Assembly: GCF_002929745.1 (NCBI RefSeq)
Contig: NZ_PJIQ01000003.1
Coordinates: 240,732-304,731, forward strand
Length of the DNA stretch: 64,000 nt
Reading direction: 5' to 3'
DNA from: Arthrobacter sp. B1805
Lineage (GTDB): Bacteria; Actinomycetota; Actinomycetes; Actinomycetales; Micrococcaceae
The notes beneath the pieces are model-generated. The model saw nothing but the letters and a program-made list of their open reading frames with translations. It was not told the origin of the DNA and did not search any database. Positions 16,248-24,861 of the stretch are shown piece after piece. The translations under genes were made by a program, and so were the position numbers. The stretch's first letter is position 1. Each line of letters begins with the position of its first letter.

Positions 16248-16528
16248 TCGGCGGTTCCCCCTGCCGCGGCCTCTGAGCACAACGCATCGGCTACAGCCAT
16301 CGCGGACCGCATCGCGACCTGCTCGTCGGCCTGCCCGCTGCCCACGGCGAGCCCCGCCGCGTAGCCCGCGACGAAGGTGGTCAGGGGCGCTGCCGGGCGG
16401 ACGACACCGTGCGCCGCCTTCCCCGCGAGGCCCAGGACGGCGTCGATATCGACGTTCGTGCCGTCGATCTCGAAGGCGGCGAGCAATGTCTCCGTCCAGT
16501 CCTGCAGTAGTCTCTGGCGATCGTCCAC
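16244..16528 (-). CDS. DUF6457 family protein in Moco operon
   Basis: This 94-residue protein starts at a GTG with cggaggg at ideal spacing; the longer frame from 16576 would overlap mobA and lacks such a signal. It contains the conserved stretch VDAVLGLAGKAAHGVVRPAAPLTTFVAGYAAG in pieces typical of the small actinobacterial DUF6457 family, seen beside MobA and MoeA. It is helical with no membrane span or metal site. The ATGA overlap with moeA and short gap to mobA suggest it acts with them in cofactor synthesis or delivery. Its biochemical role is unknown to me. Confidence 0.8.
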   Translation of the reverse strand: MDDRQRLLQDWTETLLAAFEIDGTNVDIDAVLGLAGKAAHGVVRPAAPLTTFVAGYAAGLAVGSGQADEQVAMRSAMAVADALCSEAAAGGTAE

Positions 16529-16544
16529 GGGCCCTCCGGGGGTG

Positions 16545-17150
16545 CTAGGGAACGTCGACTCCGAGCGCTCGTGCATCTGCCCAGGTGTCGACGTCGTGCG
16601 TTGTTCCCGGCGGAACCGGGACGGGTCTGGTCCTCACACTAGCAAGGAGGCTGCGCATCGAGAGGTTGTCGGCGGACCCGGTAGCGAGGATGAGATCGAT
16701 TGCTCCGGCGAGGTCCTCGCTCCGGTAGAGCGCGGCGAGGGGCTGCTCGCGGCCGTCGTCGAATGCGACGAGCGACGTCGTGCCTCCACCCGTGGCCTCC
16801 TCGAGCAGGGCCTCGACCAGGCCGGCGATGCGGGGCATATCGCAGGCGACCACCGCGCACCAGGGCGCCCTCGGAACGGGTCCCGCCGCGAAGCCGGCCA
16901 CGAGTGCGGCTGCCGGTCCGGCGAAGGCCGGCTCCTCGCGGACGAACGAAGGCTCTCCGGCCAGCGGTCCGGACGCATCGCCCTGTGGGCCCACGATCGT
17001 CAGGGACTCCGCCTGCCGCAGAGCCGTGCAGGTGCGCTCCAGCAGGGTGGCGCCGTCCAGCACGAGGCCTGCCTTCGGCACCCCGCCGAGGCGGGACGAA
17101 CGACCGCCGGCCAGGACGACGGCGTCGAACCGTGGCTTCCGTACCGTCAC
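16545..17150 (-). CDS. mobA: MobA-like molybdenum cofactor guanylyltransferase
   Basis: The predicted enzyme has 201 residues and adds GMP to Mo-molybdopterin to form MGD, the form used by formate dehydrogenases and nitrate reductases. The nucleotide-binding motif LAGGRSSRLGGVPK spans residues 13-26, and VVACDMPRI carries the Mg-binding Asp. A GTG start (17150) overlaps the HNH gene stop (GTGA), so the longer open frame to 17393 is not used. The family is shared with CTP-using MocA. Presence with fdhD favours MGD synthesis. Confidence 0.85.
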   Translation of the reverse strand: MTVRKPRFDAVVLAGGRSSRLGGVPKAGLVLDGATLLERTCTALRQAESLTIVGPQGDASGPLAGEPSFVREEPAFAGPAAALVAGFAAGPVPRAPWCAVVACDMPRIAGLVEALLEEATGGGTTSLVAFDDGREQPLAALYRSEDLAGAIDLILATGSADNLSMRSLLASVRTRPVPVPPGTTHDVDTWADARALGVDVP

Positions 17151-17644
17151 GCAGCTCTCTCCGCGAGGAACTCGCTCCACTGCGGCGCCGGCTTCTCGAG
17201 CTCTCGGATCTGCCACTGTGGACCCCTCGGCGGAAGCGGGACGATCCTCAGCTTCCAGCCGAGGCTGCTGAGCGTCTTGTCCCCCTTCGCGTTGTTGCAC
17301 TTCAGGCAGCACGCCACGAGGTTCTCCCACGTGTCCGCACCGCCCCTCGAACGCGGCATGACGTGGTCGATGGTCGAGGCGGTCTTCCCGCAATACGCGC
17401 AGAGGTGGTTGTCGCGACGGAGGACTCCTCGCCGCGTGGCTGTCACCTCGTGCCGGTAGGGGACCCTGACATACCTGTTCAGGAGGATCACCGAGGGCCG
17501 GCCGAGGACTTCGGTCGGGCCAACGACGGGATCGTCGTCCTCCGCGACCACACTCGCCTTCCCGGTGAGCACAAGCACCAGGGCCCGGCGGAACGTGACG
17601 ACCGCCAGTGGTTCATACCCTGCATTCAGAACAAGAGTGCGCAT
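17147..17644 (-). CDS. HNH endonuclease family protein
   Basis: The protein has 165 residues. The N-terminal ~70 residues form a conserved actinobacterial extension starting RTLVLNAGYEPL. The HNH nuclease fold follows: CAYC (Cys82, Cys85), IDHVMPRSRGG (Asp93-His94), WENLV (Asn108) and CLKCNNAKG (Cys113, Cys116), giving both the zinc-binding Cys pairs and the catalytic His-Asn set. Such proteins are widespread single-copy genes in actinobacteria, probably in DNA processing or repair rather than phage-derived. It is the first gene of the four-gene unit with mobA, and the link to Moco is by expression only. Confidence 0.88.
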   Translation of the reverse strand: MRTLVLNAGYEPLAVVTFRRALVLVLTGKASVVAEDDDPVVGPTEVLGRPSVILLNRYVRVPYRHEVTATRRGVLRRDNHLCAYCGKTASTIDHVMPRSRGGADTWENLVACCLKCNNAKGDKTLSSLGWKLRIVPLPPRGPQWQIRELEKPAPQWSEFLAERAA

Positions 17645-17821
17645 GCGTTGGCCTCATTGCTGACCTGTTCCCCGCAACCGGTTGCCATCCCGGGGCGCGG
17701 GAGAAGAGCTTCGGATGTGACATTGCAAGGGTAAGCCGGAGACCCCCGGGGGGCTAATCAGCGCCACGCGGGCTTGACGTGCCGCTCACATCCGGTGCAC
17801 GCACTCGATTACCTGCTTAAA

Positions 17822-17858
17822 CGAGGAGGAACCGGCACAGTGTGCCGGTTCCTCCTCG
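17822..17858 (-). terminator. Terminator of the NlpC/P60 operon
   Basis: cgaggaggaaccggcac pairs with its exact complement around a 3-base centre, giving about a 17-bp stem. On the minus strand it is followed by TTTAA. It lies 18 bases after the NlpC/P60 stop codon. Confidence 0.85.
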
Positions 17859-17876
17859 AATCATCGTGGTGCTGGG

Positions 17877-18710
17877 TCAGCCACCGACGCGGATGTAGAC
17901 GCCGCCCGATCCGAGCTCGGCCGGGGCGATCACCGTGGTGTTGCCGTTGAAGCCACCGTGCACGGCCTGCCCACCACCGATGTAGACCGCGATATGGGCA
18001 AGACCCATGCCGCCGTCCGCATAGTAGATGAGGTCGCCCGGGATGGCCTCGCCGGCGCTCACCGTACGGCCGAGGGAGAGGTAGCCCGCCGGCCAGCCGT
18101 GGAAGTTGATGCCGGCGGCAGCGAGGGAGTTGCTGACGAGGCGGGTGCAGTCCTGCATGACGCCGAGCTGGCCCTTGGCCGCTGCCGCGATGGTGGCAGC
18201 GACGCCGGAGGAAGCAACGGGGGCAGGAGCCGGGGTGGCGGCCGCAACTGCGACGCCGGCGGCAGCAACGGGAGCCGACTGGGCTGTGACCGCAGGGGCG
18301 GCGACGGCGGGAGCCTGGACGACGGCCGGGACCTCGACGACAGGCTCCTCGACGACAGGCTCCTCGACGACAGGAGCTTCCTCGAGCGGTGCCTGCTCGA
18401 CGACGACGGGCTTCGCATTGACCTTGACCGGCGTCATGTTGAAGGAGACGGCGGTCTGGCTCGAGGCGACGACGACCGGCCGATCCGAACTGACGGTGAC
18501 GTTCGAGGCCGATACCTCGCGCTGCGGCTGCAGGTCAGCCGCGTTGGCTGCGACACCGCTGGTCAGGACGAGGCCCGAGGCCGCGGCGATGACGGCGGCC
18601 TGGCGGCCCATCCCCCCGGCGTTGGTCGTGACGGACTGTGCGAGAGCGGAGAAGCCGGCAGCGCTCTGCGCTTCTCCTCGGTGGCGTGCGATCGTGACGC
18701 GTGAAGACAT
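17877..18710 (-). CDS. Secreted NlpC/P60 cell-wall hydrolase (second in operon)
   Basis: The product has 277 residues. A signal-like helix lies near residues 35-57 (AAVIAASGLVLTSGVAANA), followed by a long Val/Glu/Pro/Ala-rich linker (about 100-170). The C-terminal ~105 residues are an NlpC/P60 papain-like domain: Cys in MQDCTRLV, His in GLAHIAVYIG. The catalytic Cys motif is DCT rather than the common DCS. It likely cleaves peptide bonds in peptidoglycan stems at growth or division sites. Only 29 bases separate it from the paralogue upstream, so it shares that riboswitch. Confidence 0.85.
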   Translation of the reverse strand: MSSRVTIARHRGEAQSAAGFSALAQSVTTNAGGMGRQAAVIAAASGLVLTSGVAANAADLQPQREVSASNVTVSSDRPVVVASSQTAVSFNMTPVKVNAKPVVVEQAPLEEAPVVEEPVVEEPVVEVPAVVQAPAVAAPAVTAQSAPVAAAGVAVAAATPAPAPVASSGVAATIAAAAKGQLGVMQDCTRLVSNSLAAAGINFHGWPAGYLSLGRTVSAGEAIPGDLIYYADGGMGLAHIAVYIGGGQAVHGGFNGNTTVIAPAELGSGGVYIRVGG

Positions 18711-18739
18711 GGGGGGTTACTCCGAGTGTGGGGGGTGTT

Positions 18740-19555
18740 CTAGCGGACGCGGACGAAGCTGGCGCCGGGGAGGTCTGACAGGCTGTGCAGGCCGGTGTTC
18801 ATACCGTTGAGGCCACCGCTGATGACCTGGCCGTTGCCGACGTAGATCGCTACGTGGCCGCCGGTGATCACGAGGTCGCCCACAGCGGGCGTTCCGACGA
18901 CGTCGCCGAACTGGTAGAACTGTCCCGGCGCGAGGTCACCGACGGACTTGCCGACCGAGCGCAGCGCCTTCTCGACCATGGCGGTGCAGTCCTGCGCAAC
19001 GCCGATCTGGGCGTAGGCGGAGGCGACCAGTCCGGCAGCGACGCCGGAGGACTGGACGGGAGCGGATGCGGCCTGCACGGCGACAGGTGCGGGAGCGGCT
19101 TGTGCGGCGACAGGTGCGGGAGCGGCTTGTGCGGCGACGGGGGCTGCGACCGGCGCGGCCGCTACCGGTGCGGCCTGGGGCAGTGCGACCGGGGCGGCGG
19201 CTTCGACGACGACGGGCTCGGCCTCGACGACGGGAGCTTCCACAACCGCCTCGGGAGCCGGCGTCACCTCGACGGCTACGCGGTCGAAGGACACCTTCGC
19301 GGTGGCCGGGACGCTGACCTCGGCGGCGACGACGCGGCTGACGGTCAGAGCGGTCGAGGACTGCACCTCACGCTCGGCCGTGGTGGCTCCATGGGCCGGG
19401 AGGCCTGCGGTGAGCACCAGGCCCGAAGCGGCGACGATGACGGCTGCCTGGCGGCCCACCGATCCGGCGTTCGACGCAACAGCGGTGGAAAGAGCAGTCA
19501 GGGGGCTGGTGGTCTGGGGCGCGCGGTGGCGGCCCAGCGAAGAGCTATTGGACAC
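18740..19555 (-). CDS. Secreted NlpC/P60 cell-wall hydrolase (first in operon)
   Basis: The product has 271 residues from GTG 19555, with ggagagg 8 bases upstream lying inside the 3' edge of the riboswitch. The N-terminal export helix is near residues 33-55. A low-complexity Ala/Pro/Val linker with near-perfect repeats of AQAAPAPVA covers about 115-165, and a C-terminal NlpC/P60 domain has Cys in QDCTAM and His in GGHVAIYVG. It is paralogous to the next gene. The Pro/Ala linker suggests it reaches through the wall. Like its partner it has DCT at the active-site Cys. Confidence 0.87.
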   Translation of the reverse strand: MSNSSSLGRHRAPQTTSPLTALSTAVASNAGSVGRQAAVIVAASGLVLTAGLPAHGATTAEREVQSSTALTVSRVVAAEVSVPATAKVSFDRVAVEVTPAPEAVVEAPVVEAEPVVVEAAAPVALPQAAPVAAAPVAAPVAAQAAPAPVAAQAAPAPVAVQAASAPVQSSGVAAGLVASAYAQIGVAQDCTAMVEKALRSVGKSVGDLAPGQFYQFGDVVGTPAVGDLVITGGHVAIYVGNGQVISGGLNGMNTGLHSLSDLPGASFVRVR

Positions 19556-19564
19556 GTTGGATTA

Positions 19565-19738
19565 CCTCTCCCAACGCCTGCGAGGTGAGCTGTCGGATTC
19601 GGATGGGAGTCACCCGGCCGCTGCGTAAACAGCGACTTAACCCCAAGGATTTCTGTGACGAAACCCAAAAATTGGTTCCCCCGCCTCTGCCATGCGATGG
19701 TGCGAACGGACCTCGGGCAATGGCAGAGCTAGGCGATT
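19565..19738 (-). promoter_or_regulatory. c-di-AMP riboswitch (ydaO/yuaA type)
   Basis: The minus strand between 19738 and 19565 carries conserved blocks of the ydaO aptamer in order. These are TCGCCTAGCTC with a ctctgcc/ggcagag hairpin, GGGGGAACCA, GGGGTTAAGTC, CCGGGTGACTCCC, and ATCCGAATCCGACAGCTCACCTCG with GCAGGCGT. In actinobacteria this class controls wall hydrolases and osmolyte genes and turns expression off when c-di-AMP is high. The 3' end overlaps the Shine-Dalgarno of the first NlpC/P60 gene, and no separate terminator hairpin is evident, so control of translation start is likely. Confidence 0.9.
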
Positions 19739-19861
19739 TGCACGAGGGTGCCGGATCTAGAGCGAATTTGGCACGAGATGAAGGCTACAACAGATACGCC
19801 GGTATGTCACGTTCAGATCACGGAACGGTATGTTATTGGTGACGACGGCGGTGGCTGAGCG

Positions 19862-20560
19862 TCAGGCGGCGACGGACACGAAGACGTGCGAGGCGACCTC
19901 GGGCGGCAGTTCGAGGGCGCCCTCCACTCCCGGCACGCGCACGGACACATACCCTCCCACGGACTCCAGGGTGAGGTGGGCTCCCGGACGCAACCCGCCC
20001 TCGTCGAGCTGCGTGAGCAGCTCGGGATCCACCTGGATCGGTTCGGCCAGCCGGATCAGTGTCACCTGCTTGTCCGGGGAGTACGTCCCCATCGCCGAGA
20101 GCAGGGTCACCACACCATCCGTGATCAGCTCCGACTGGACGCCGCCGATGGCCTCGAGGCCCGGGATCGGATTGCCGTAGGGGGATTCGGAGGGCTTGCC
20201 GAGCAGTTCGTACAACCTGCGCTCGACGCGCTCGCTCATGACGTGCTCCCAGCGGCAGGCCTCGTCGTGGACGTAGGCCCAATCGAGCCCGATGACATCG
20301 CTCAGCAGGCGCTCGGCGAGGCGGTGCTTCCTCATGACGCCTGTGGCACGATGACGGCCGAGCTCTGTGAGTTCGAGGTGTCGGTCGCCCGAGACGACGA
20401 CGAGCCCGTCGCGTTCCATCCGGCCGATGGTCTGGGAGACCGTGGGGCCGGAATGACGCAATCGCTCCGCGATCCTCGCGCGGAGAGCTACGATGTTCTC
20501 CTCCTCGAGTTCAAGGATTGTCCGCAGGTACATCTCGGTGGTGTCGATGAGGTCCGTCAT
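19862..20560 (-). CDS. ideR: Iron-dependent repressor, DtxR/IdeR family
   Basis: The predicted 232-residue metalloregulator represses iron uptake genes when loaded with Fe(II). A winged-helix DNA-binding domain (1-73) is followed by the dimerisation/metal domain. All DtxR ligands align at their classical numbers: Met10, His79, Glu83, His98, Cys102, Glu105 and His106 (HDEACRWEH). The C-terminal ~80 residues form the SH3-like domain. Glu105 with Cys102 favours an iron- rather than manganese-type (MntR) protein. It is divergent from serC, and a GGTTAACC palindrome lies in the gap. Confidence 0.93.
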   Translation of the reverse strand: MTDLIDTTEMYLRTILELEEENIVALRARIAERLRHSGPTVSQTIGRMERDGLVVVSGDRHLELTELGRHRATGVMRKHRLAERLLSDVIGLDWAYVHDEACRWEHVMSERVERRLYELLGKPSESPYGNPIPGLEAIGGVQSELITDGVVTLLSAMGTYSPDKQVTLIRLAEPIQVDPELLTQLDEGGLRPGAHLTLESVGGYVSVRVPGVEGALELPPEVASHVFVSVAA

Positions 20561-20745
20561 GCGGGTCAGCTCCTTGGTGCGGTGCGGGTGCTCGGCGGGA
20601 ATGCCTCACGCCGATGAGGGGTTGCACGGCCGCCACAGCCTGTTCCGCCCCACGCCTCCCAAGGTTAACCCATGGCGGGAGAAGGCTGGCAAACGGATCG
20701 GCGACGTGGAGCGGCGCCGGTGATGATGCCCACGAAGGGTGTTAA

Positions 20746-21939
<1,194 letters not shown>

Positions 21940-21975
21940 GCGGCACGCCGCTCAGGCGGGCTGCGGGAGCTTGGA

Positions 21976-23271
21976 TCAGTCCCCCGCGCCGGCCTCGTGG
22001 TCGAGGCGGAGCCGCCGCGGCGCGGAACGGTCGTACCGCAGGCGGACCTCGTGGTAACGCCACGCCCAGAAGATGCCGGCCGCGGCAGCGATGAGCCCGG
22101 AGGCGGCAGCGACTCCGAGGCTCCACCGCGGACCGAACATGTCCGACACCCAGCCGACCACGGGCGCTCCGAGGGGCGTCCCGCCGAGGAAAATCGCGAA
22201 GTAGAGCGCCATGACGCGACCGCGCATCGCGGGGTCCGTCGTCGTCTGCACATACGCATTCGCGCTCGTCATGAGGGTCAGCGCGAACAGGCCGACCGGC
22301 ACGAGGGCCACCCCGAACAGCCACAGGGTGGGAGCGAGGGCCGCCAGCACGCAGGCGATCCCGAACGCGGCCGACGCCCCGAAGATGAAGCGCAACCGGG
22401 GCCGTTCCCGCCGTGCGGACAGCAGGGCGCCCGCGACCGACCCCACAGCCATCACCGAGGACAGCACGCCGAAGACACCGGCGTCCTGCCCGAACTCGGT
22501 GCGCGCCATGGCGGCGATGAACACCGCGAAGTTCAGGCCGAAGGTACCGACGATGAAGATCGCGAGCATGACCACCATCAGGTCCGGACGCTGCCGAACG
22601 TACAGGAATCCGGCGCGGATCCGCCCCTTGCCCGGCGCTGACCGGGGCTGCTTGTTGAGTTCGGAGCTCCGCATGGCGAGCAGCACGTAGACCATCGCCC
22701 CGAACGTCACCGCATTGATCATGAACACCCAGCCGGGCCCCACGCCGGCCGTGAGCAGGCCGGCGACGGCCGGACCGACCAGGCGCGCGCCGTTGAAGGA
22801 GGCACTGTTGAGCGCCACGGCGTTGGGGAGGTATTCGTCCCGCACGAGCTCGGACACGAAGGCCTGCCGTGCCGGGGCGTCGAAAGCCGAGACGACGCCC
22901 AGCGCCAGGGCGAACGCATACACGTGCCACAGGGCGGCGACGTCGAGAATGACCATCAGGCCGAGGCCGACTCCCAGGAGCGCCATGGCCACCTGCGTGG
23001 TCGCGAGAAGCCGTCGTCGGTCGACCGTGTCGGCGATGAGGCCGGCCCAGGGCGCGATGACTAGCTGCGGACCGAGTTGGAGCGCCATCACGATCCCGAG
23101 GGCGGACGCATTCTGCTCCGTGAGGATGTCGTAGACCAGCCAGTCCTGCGCGGTCCGCTGCATCCAGGTGCCGATGTTCGAGATCAGGGCTCCGATGAAC
23201 CACAACCTGTAGTTGTGGATACCGAGCGAGCGGAAGGTGCTCAACGCCCCCTTCTCCCGCTTCGGCGCCAC
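21976..23271 (-). CDS. MFS transporter (EntS-like, 12 TM)
   Basis: The permease is about 431 residues long with around twelve membrane helices in the major facilitator fold. It contains NYRLWFIGALISNIGTWMQRTAQDWLVY, ADTVDRRRLL between helices 2 and 3 and MRGRVMALYFAIFLGGTPLG near helix 10, a pattern of the MFS_3/enterobactin-exporter-like family. GTG 23271 lies 8 bases after the DUF3027 stop and is taken as the start. The frame stays open upstream inside DUF3027, so a longer N-terminus is possible. The substrate is unknown. Location beside ideR/serC and DUF3027 is reminiscent of a conserved actinobacterial neighbourhood. Confidence 0.85.
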   Translation of the reverse strand: MAPKREKGALSTFRSLGIHNYRLWFIGALISNIGTWMQRTAQDWLVYDILTEQNASALGIVMALQLGPQLVIAPWAGLIADTVDRRRLLATTQVAMALLGVGLGLMVILDVAALWHVYAFALALGVVSAFDAPARQAFVSELVRDEYLPNAVALNSASFNGARLVGPAVAGLLTAGVGPGWVFMINAVTFGAMVYVLLAMRSSELNKQPRSAPGKGRIRAGFLYVRQRPDLMVVMLAIFIVGTFGLNFAVFIAAMARTEFGQDAGVFGVLSSVMAVGSVAGALLSARRERPRLRFIFGASAAFGIACVLAALAPTLWLFGVALVPVGLFALTLMTSANAYVQTTTDPAMRGRVMALYFAIFLGGTPLGAPVVGWVSDMFGPRWSLGVAAASGLIAAAAGIFWAWRYHEVRLRYDRSAPRRLRLDHEAGAGD

Positions 23272-23278
23272 TGGTCCG

Positions 23279-23890
23279 TCACTCGGCGTCGGGCTGCCCG
23301 TCGGACGTCCCGGCGTCCTGGAGATCGACTGTCGGATCACCGGCGCGCGCATCATCCGAGGAGGACCCGCCGGCGGTCCCGGGGGCGGGCGGGTTGCCGG
23401 CCTCGCCTGCACTGCCCGCAGGTGCCGGATCCGCAGGTATTGCCTCGTCCGGCTGCGAGTCCTCGGGGCGCACCCTTTCGGACCACGGCAGCCATTCGGG
23501 GGCCAGCAGGGAGGCCGACGACGGCAGCAGTCCGACCTCGCACACCGTCACGTCCTTGCTGCGCGCCACCCGGGCAACGGTCGAGAACCACTGCCATCCC
23601 CCGTATCCGGGCACGAAGGCCTCGAACCGGTGGGTCACCAGGCGCTCGCCCTCGACGGTGGCGGACACGTGCCGTCCTACCTGCGCTTCGGGCGCGATCT
23701 CGAGCACACCGAGGCGGGCGCGCTCGACGGCCGCTTCGAGGACGGCGTCCGACTTCGGGATGCGTCGTGACGCACGCGGTTTCCGTGGTGCCTCGACGGG
23801 CGCCCCGACCGCGGCCTCTGCCTCGCCCGCAGTCGCTCCGGTGTCGGTCGGAGCAGCGCCATCAGCGGTCTCCAGGTTGCTCGAGGTCAT
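23279..23890 (-). CDS. DUF3027 family protein
   Basis: The product has 203 residues. The N- and C-terminal parts are low-complexity (Ala/Thr/Glu and Pro/Asp/Gly/Ala). The central core (about 50-150) contains VTHRFEAFVPGYGGWQWFSTVAR, SKDVTVCEVGLLP and LAPEWLPWSERVRPED, the conserved core of DUF3027 of high-GC Gram-positives. No membrane span or catalytic motif is visible. It lies between the cold-shock gene and an MFS transporter on the same strand with tight spacing, so the three may be co-transcribed. Function is unknown. Confidence 0.88.
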   Translation of the reverse strand: MTSSNLETADGAAPTDTGATAGEAEAAVGAPVEAPRKPRASRRIPKSDAVLEAAVERARLGVLEIAPEAQVGRHVSATVEGERLVTHRFEAFVPGYGGWQWFSTVARVARSKDVTVCEVGLLPSSASLLAPEWLPWSERVRPEDSQPDEAIPADPAPAGSAGEAGNPPAPGTAGGSSSDDARAGDPTVDLQDAGTSDGQPDAE

Positions 23891-23899
23891 GGTGGAAGC

Positions 23900-24283
23900 C
23901 TACGCGTCGAGGTCGTCGGCGACTGCCCGCAGGACAGCCGCGACCTTCGACGCGTGCGCCTTCTCGGGGTAGCGCCCCTTGCGCAGGCCGTTGGACACTC
24001 CGTCGAGCAGCTTGATGAGGTCCTCGGTGATGACGGCCATGTCATCGGCACTCTTGCGAGTGGCCTTCACGACGGAGGGAGCCTGCTCGAGGATCCGCGC
24101 GGAGAGCGCCTGGAGCCCTCGTCGACCGTCTGCCACTCCGAATTCAAGCTTGGTGCCGACCTTCACCTCGCTGACGCCGGCAGGCAGGGCGGAGGCGTGC
24201 AGGAAGACTTCCTTGCCGTCGTCCGTGGACAGGAACCCGAAGCCCTTGTCCGCGTCGAACCACTTAACTTTGCCGATGGGCAC
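23900..24283 (-). CDS. Cold-shock domain protein with C-terminal extension
   Basis: The product has 127 residues from a GTG start with agagg upstream. The first ~65 residues are a cold-shock domain with RNP1 KGFGFL (13-18) and RNP2 EVFLHAS (25-31), which binds single-stranded nucleic acid. Standard Csp proteins stop near 67 residues. Here a ~60-residue helical extension follows, with a Lys/Arg patch (LRKGRYPEKAHASK) and an acidic end. It is probably an RNA chaperone whose tail adds contacts. It lies 10 bases before the DUF3027 gene on the same strand. Confidence 0.9.
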   Translation of the reverse strand: MPIGKVKWFDADKGFGFLSTDDGKEVFLHASALPAGVSEVKVGTKLEFGVADGRRGLQALSARILEQAPSVVKATRKSADDMAVITEDLIKLLDGVSNGLRKGRYPEKAHASKVAAVLRAVADDLDA

Positions 24284-24454
24284 GTCGTTTACCTCTTCTT
24301 AGCTGTACCGGGCGAAGTCGCCTGCGGTCGTGGCCCCGCGCGCATGGACCGTCCGGCGCCCTCGGGCACCGCCACCGCCGGGGAAGTCTGTGTCTCCTAG
24401 GATATAGCTTCTGCCGCCACTCCCCGGCCGTGGTTCTTGTAGTCTTGGACGGCT

Positions 24455-24745
24455 ATGATTCCTGACGAACCAGCGCCGAGCCGCTCCCCCGACCAGCCCC
24501 TGCCGGAGGATGTCCGCGACAGCGGGGCGGAGGAATCGCAGCGCGGGCGGTTCGTGGTCATGATCCTCGCCGTGGCCTTCGCCGTCATCGGATTGCTGTC
24601 CCTGGCGGCCATCCTTCTAGCGGCCTTCCTGGGGGGATACGTGTGGCCGGGCTTCGTGCTTGCGACCTATCTCTGCCTGCCGATCGCCTTCCTGCTGATG
24701 ACCTCGCTCGTCCTCTGGTACGTCGTCACCCGTCGGAGATCCTGA
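24455..24745 (+). CDS. Small two-TM membrane protein
   Basis: The predicted product has 96 residues. Its first ~30 residues are Pro/Ser/Glu/Asp-rich and hydrophilic, then two long hydrophobic helices (about 33-56 and 61-86) span the membrane and end with RRRS. The positive C-terminal end and acidic N-terminus suggest both lie in the cytoplasm or near it. No named family is recognised. It is divergent from the cold-shock gene and precedes the helicase pair by 116 bases. Confidence 0.75.
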   Translation: MIPDEPAPSRSPDQPLPEDVRDSGAEESQRGRFVVMILAVAFAVIGLLSLAAILLAAFLGGYVWPGFVLATYLCLPIAFLLMTSLVLWYVVTRRRS

Positions 24746-24861
24746 CTCCGGGGGCAACCGTGACGACGTAGCCGGCGCGATCTCCGACCGAACCTTCGGC
24801 GGCACGTTGGGCGGGTCGAACGACCTGAAGTGTGTCGGAGGCGCCGGGTAACCTTGAGGTG

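Noticed and set aside
17700..17760. Second riboswitch between HNH and NlpC genes
   Set aside because: A ggg-rich stretch superficially resembles ydaO blocks, but the order of conserved segments is absent and the region lies downstream of both convergent genes' ends.
20660..20680. IdeR box near ideR/serC (GGTTAACC)
   Set aside because: Only an 8-bp palindrome matches; the full 19-bp consensus is not met, so no site is claimed.
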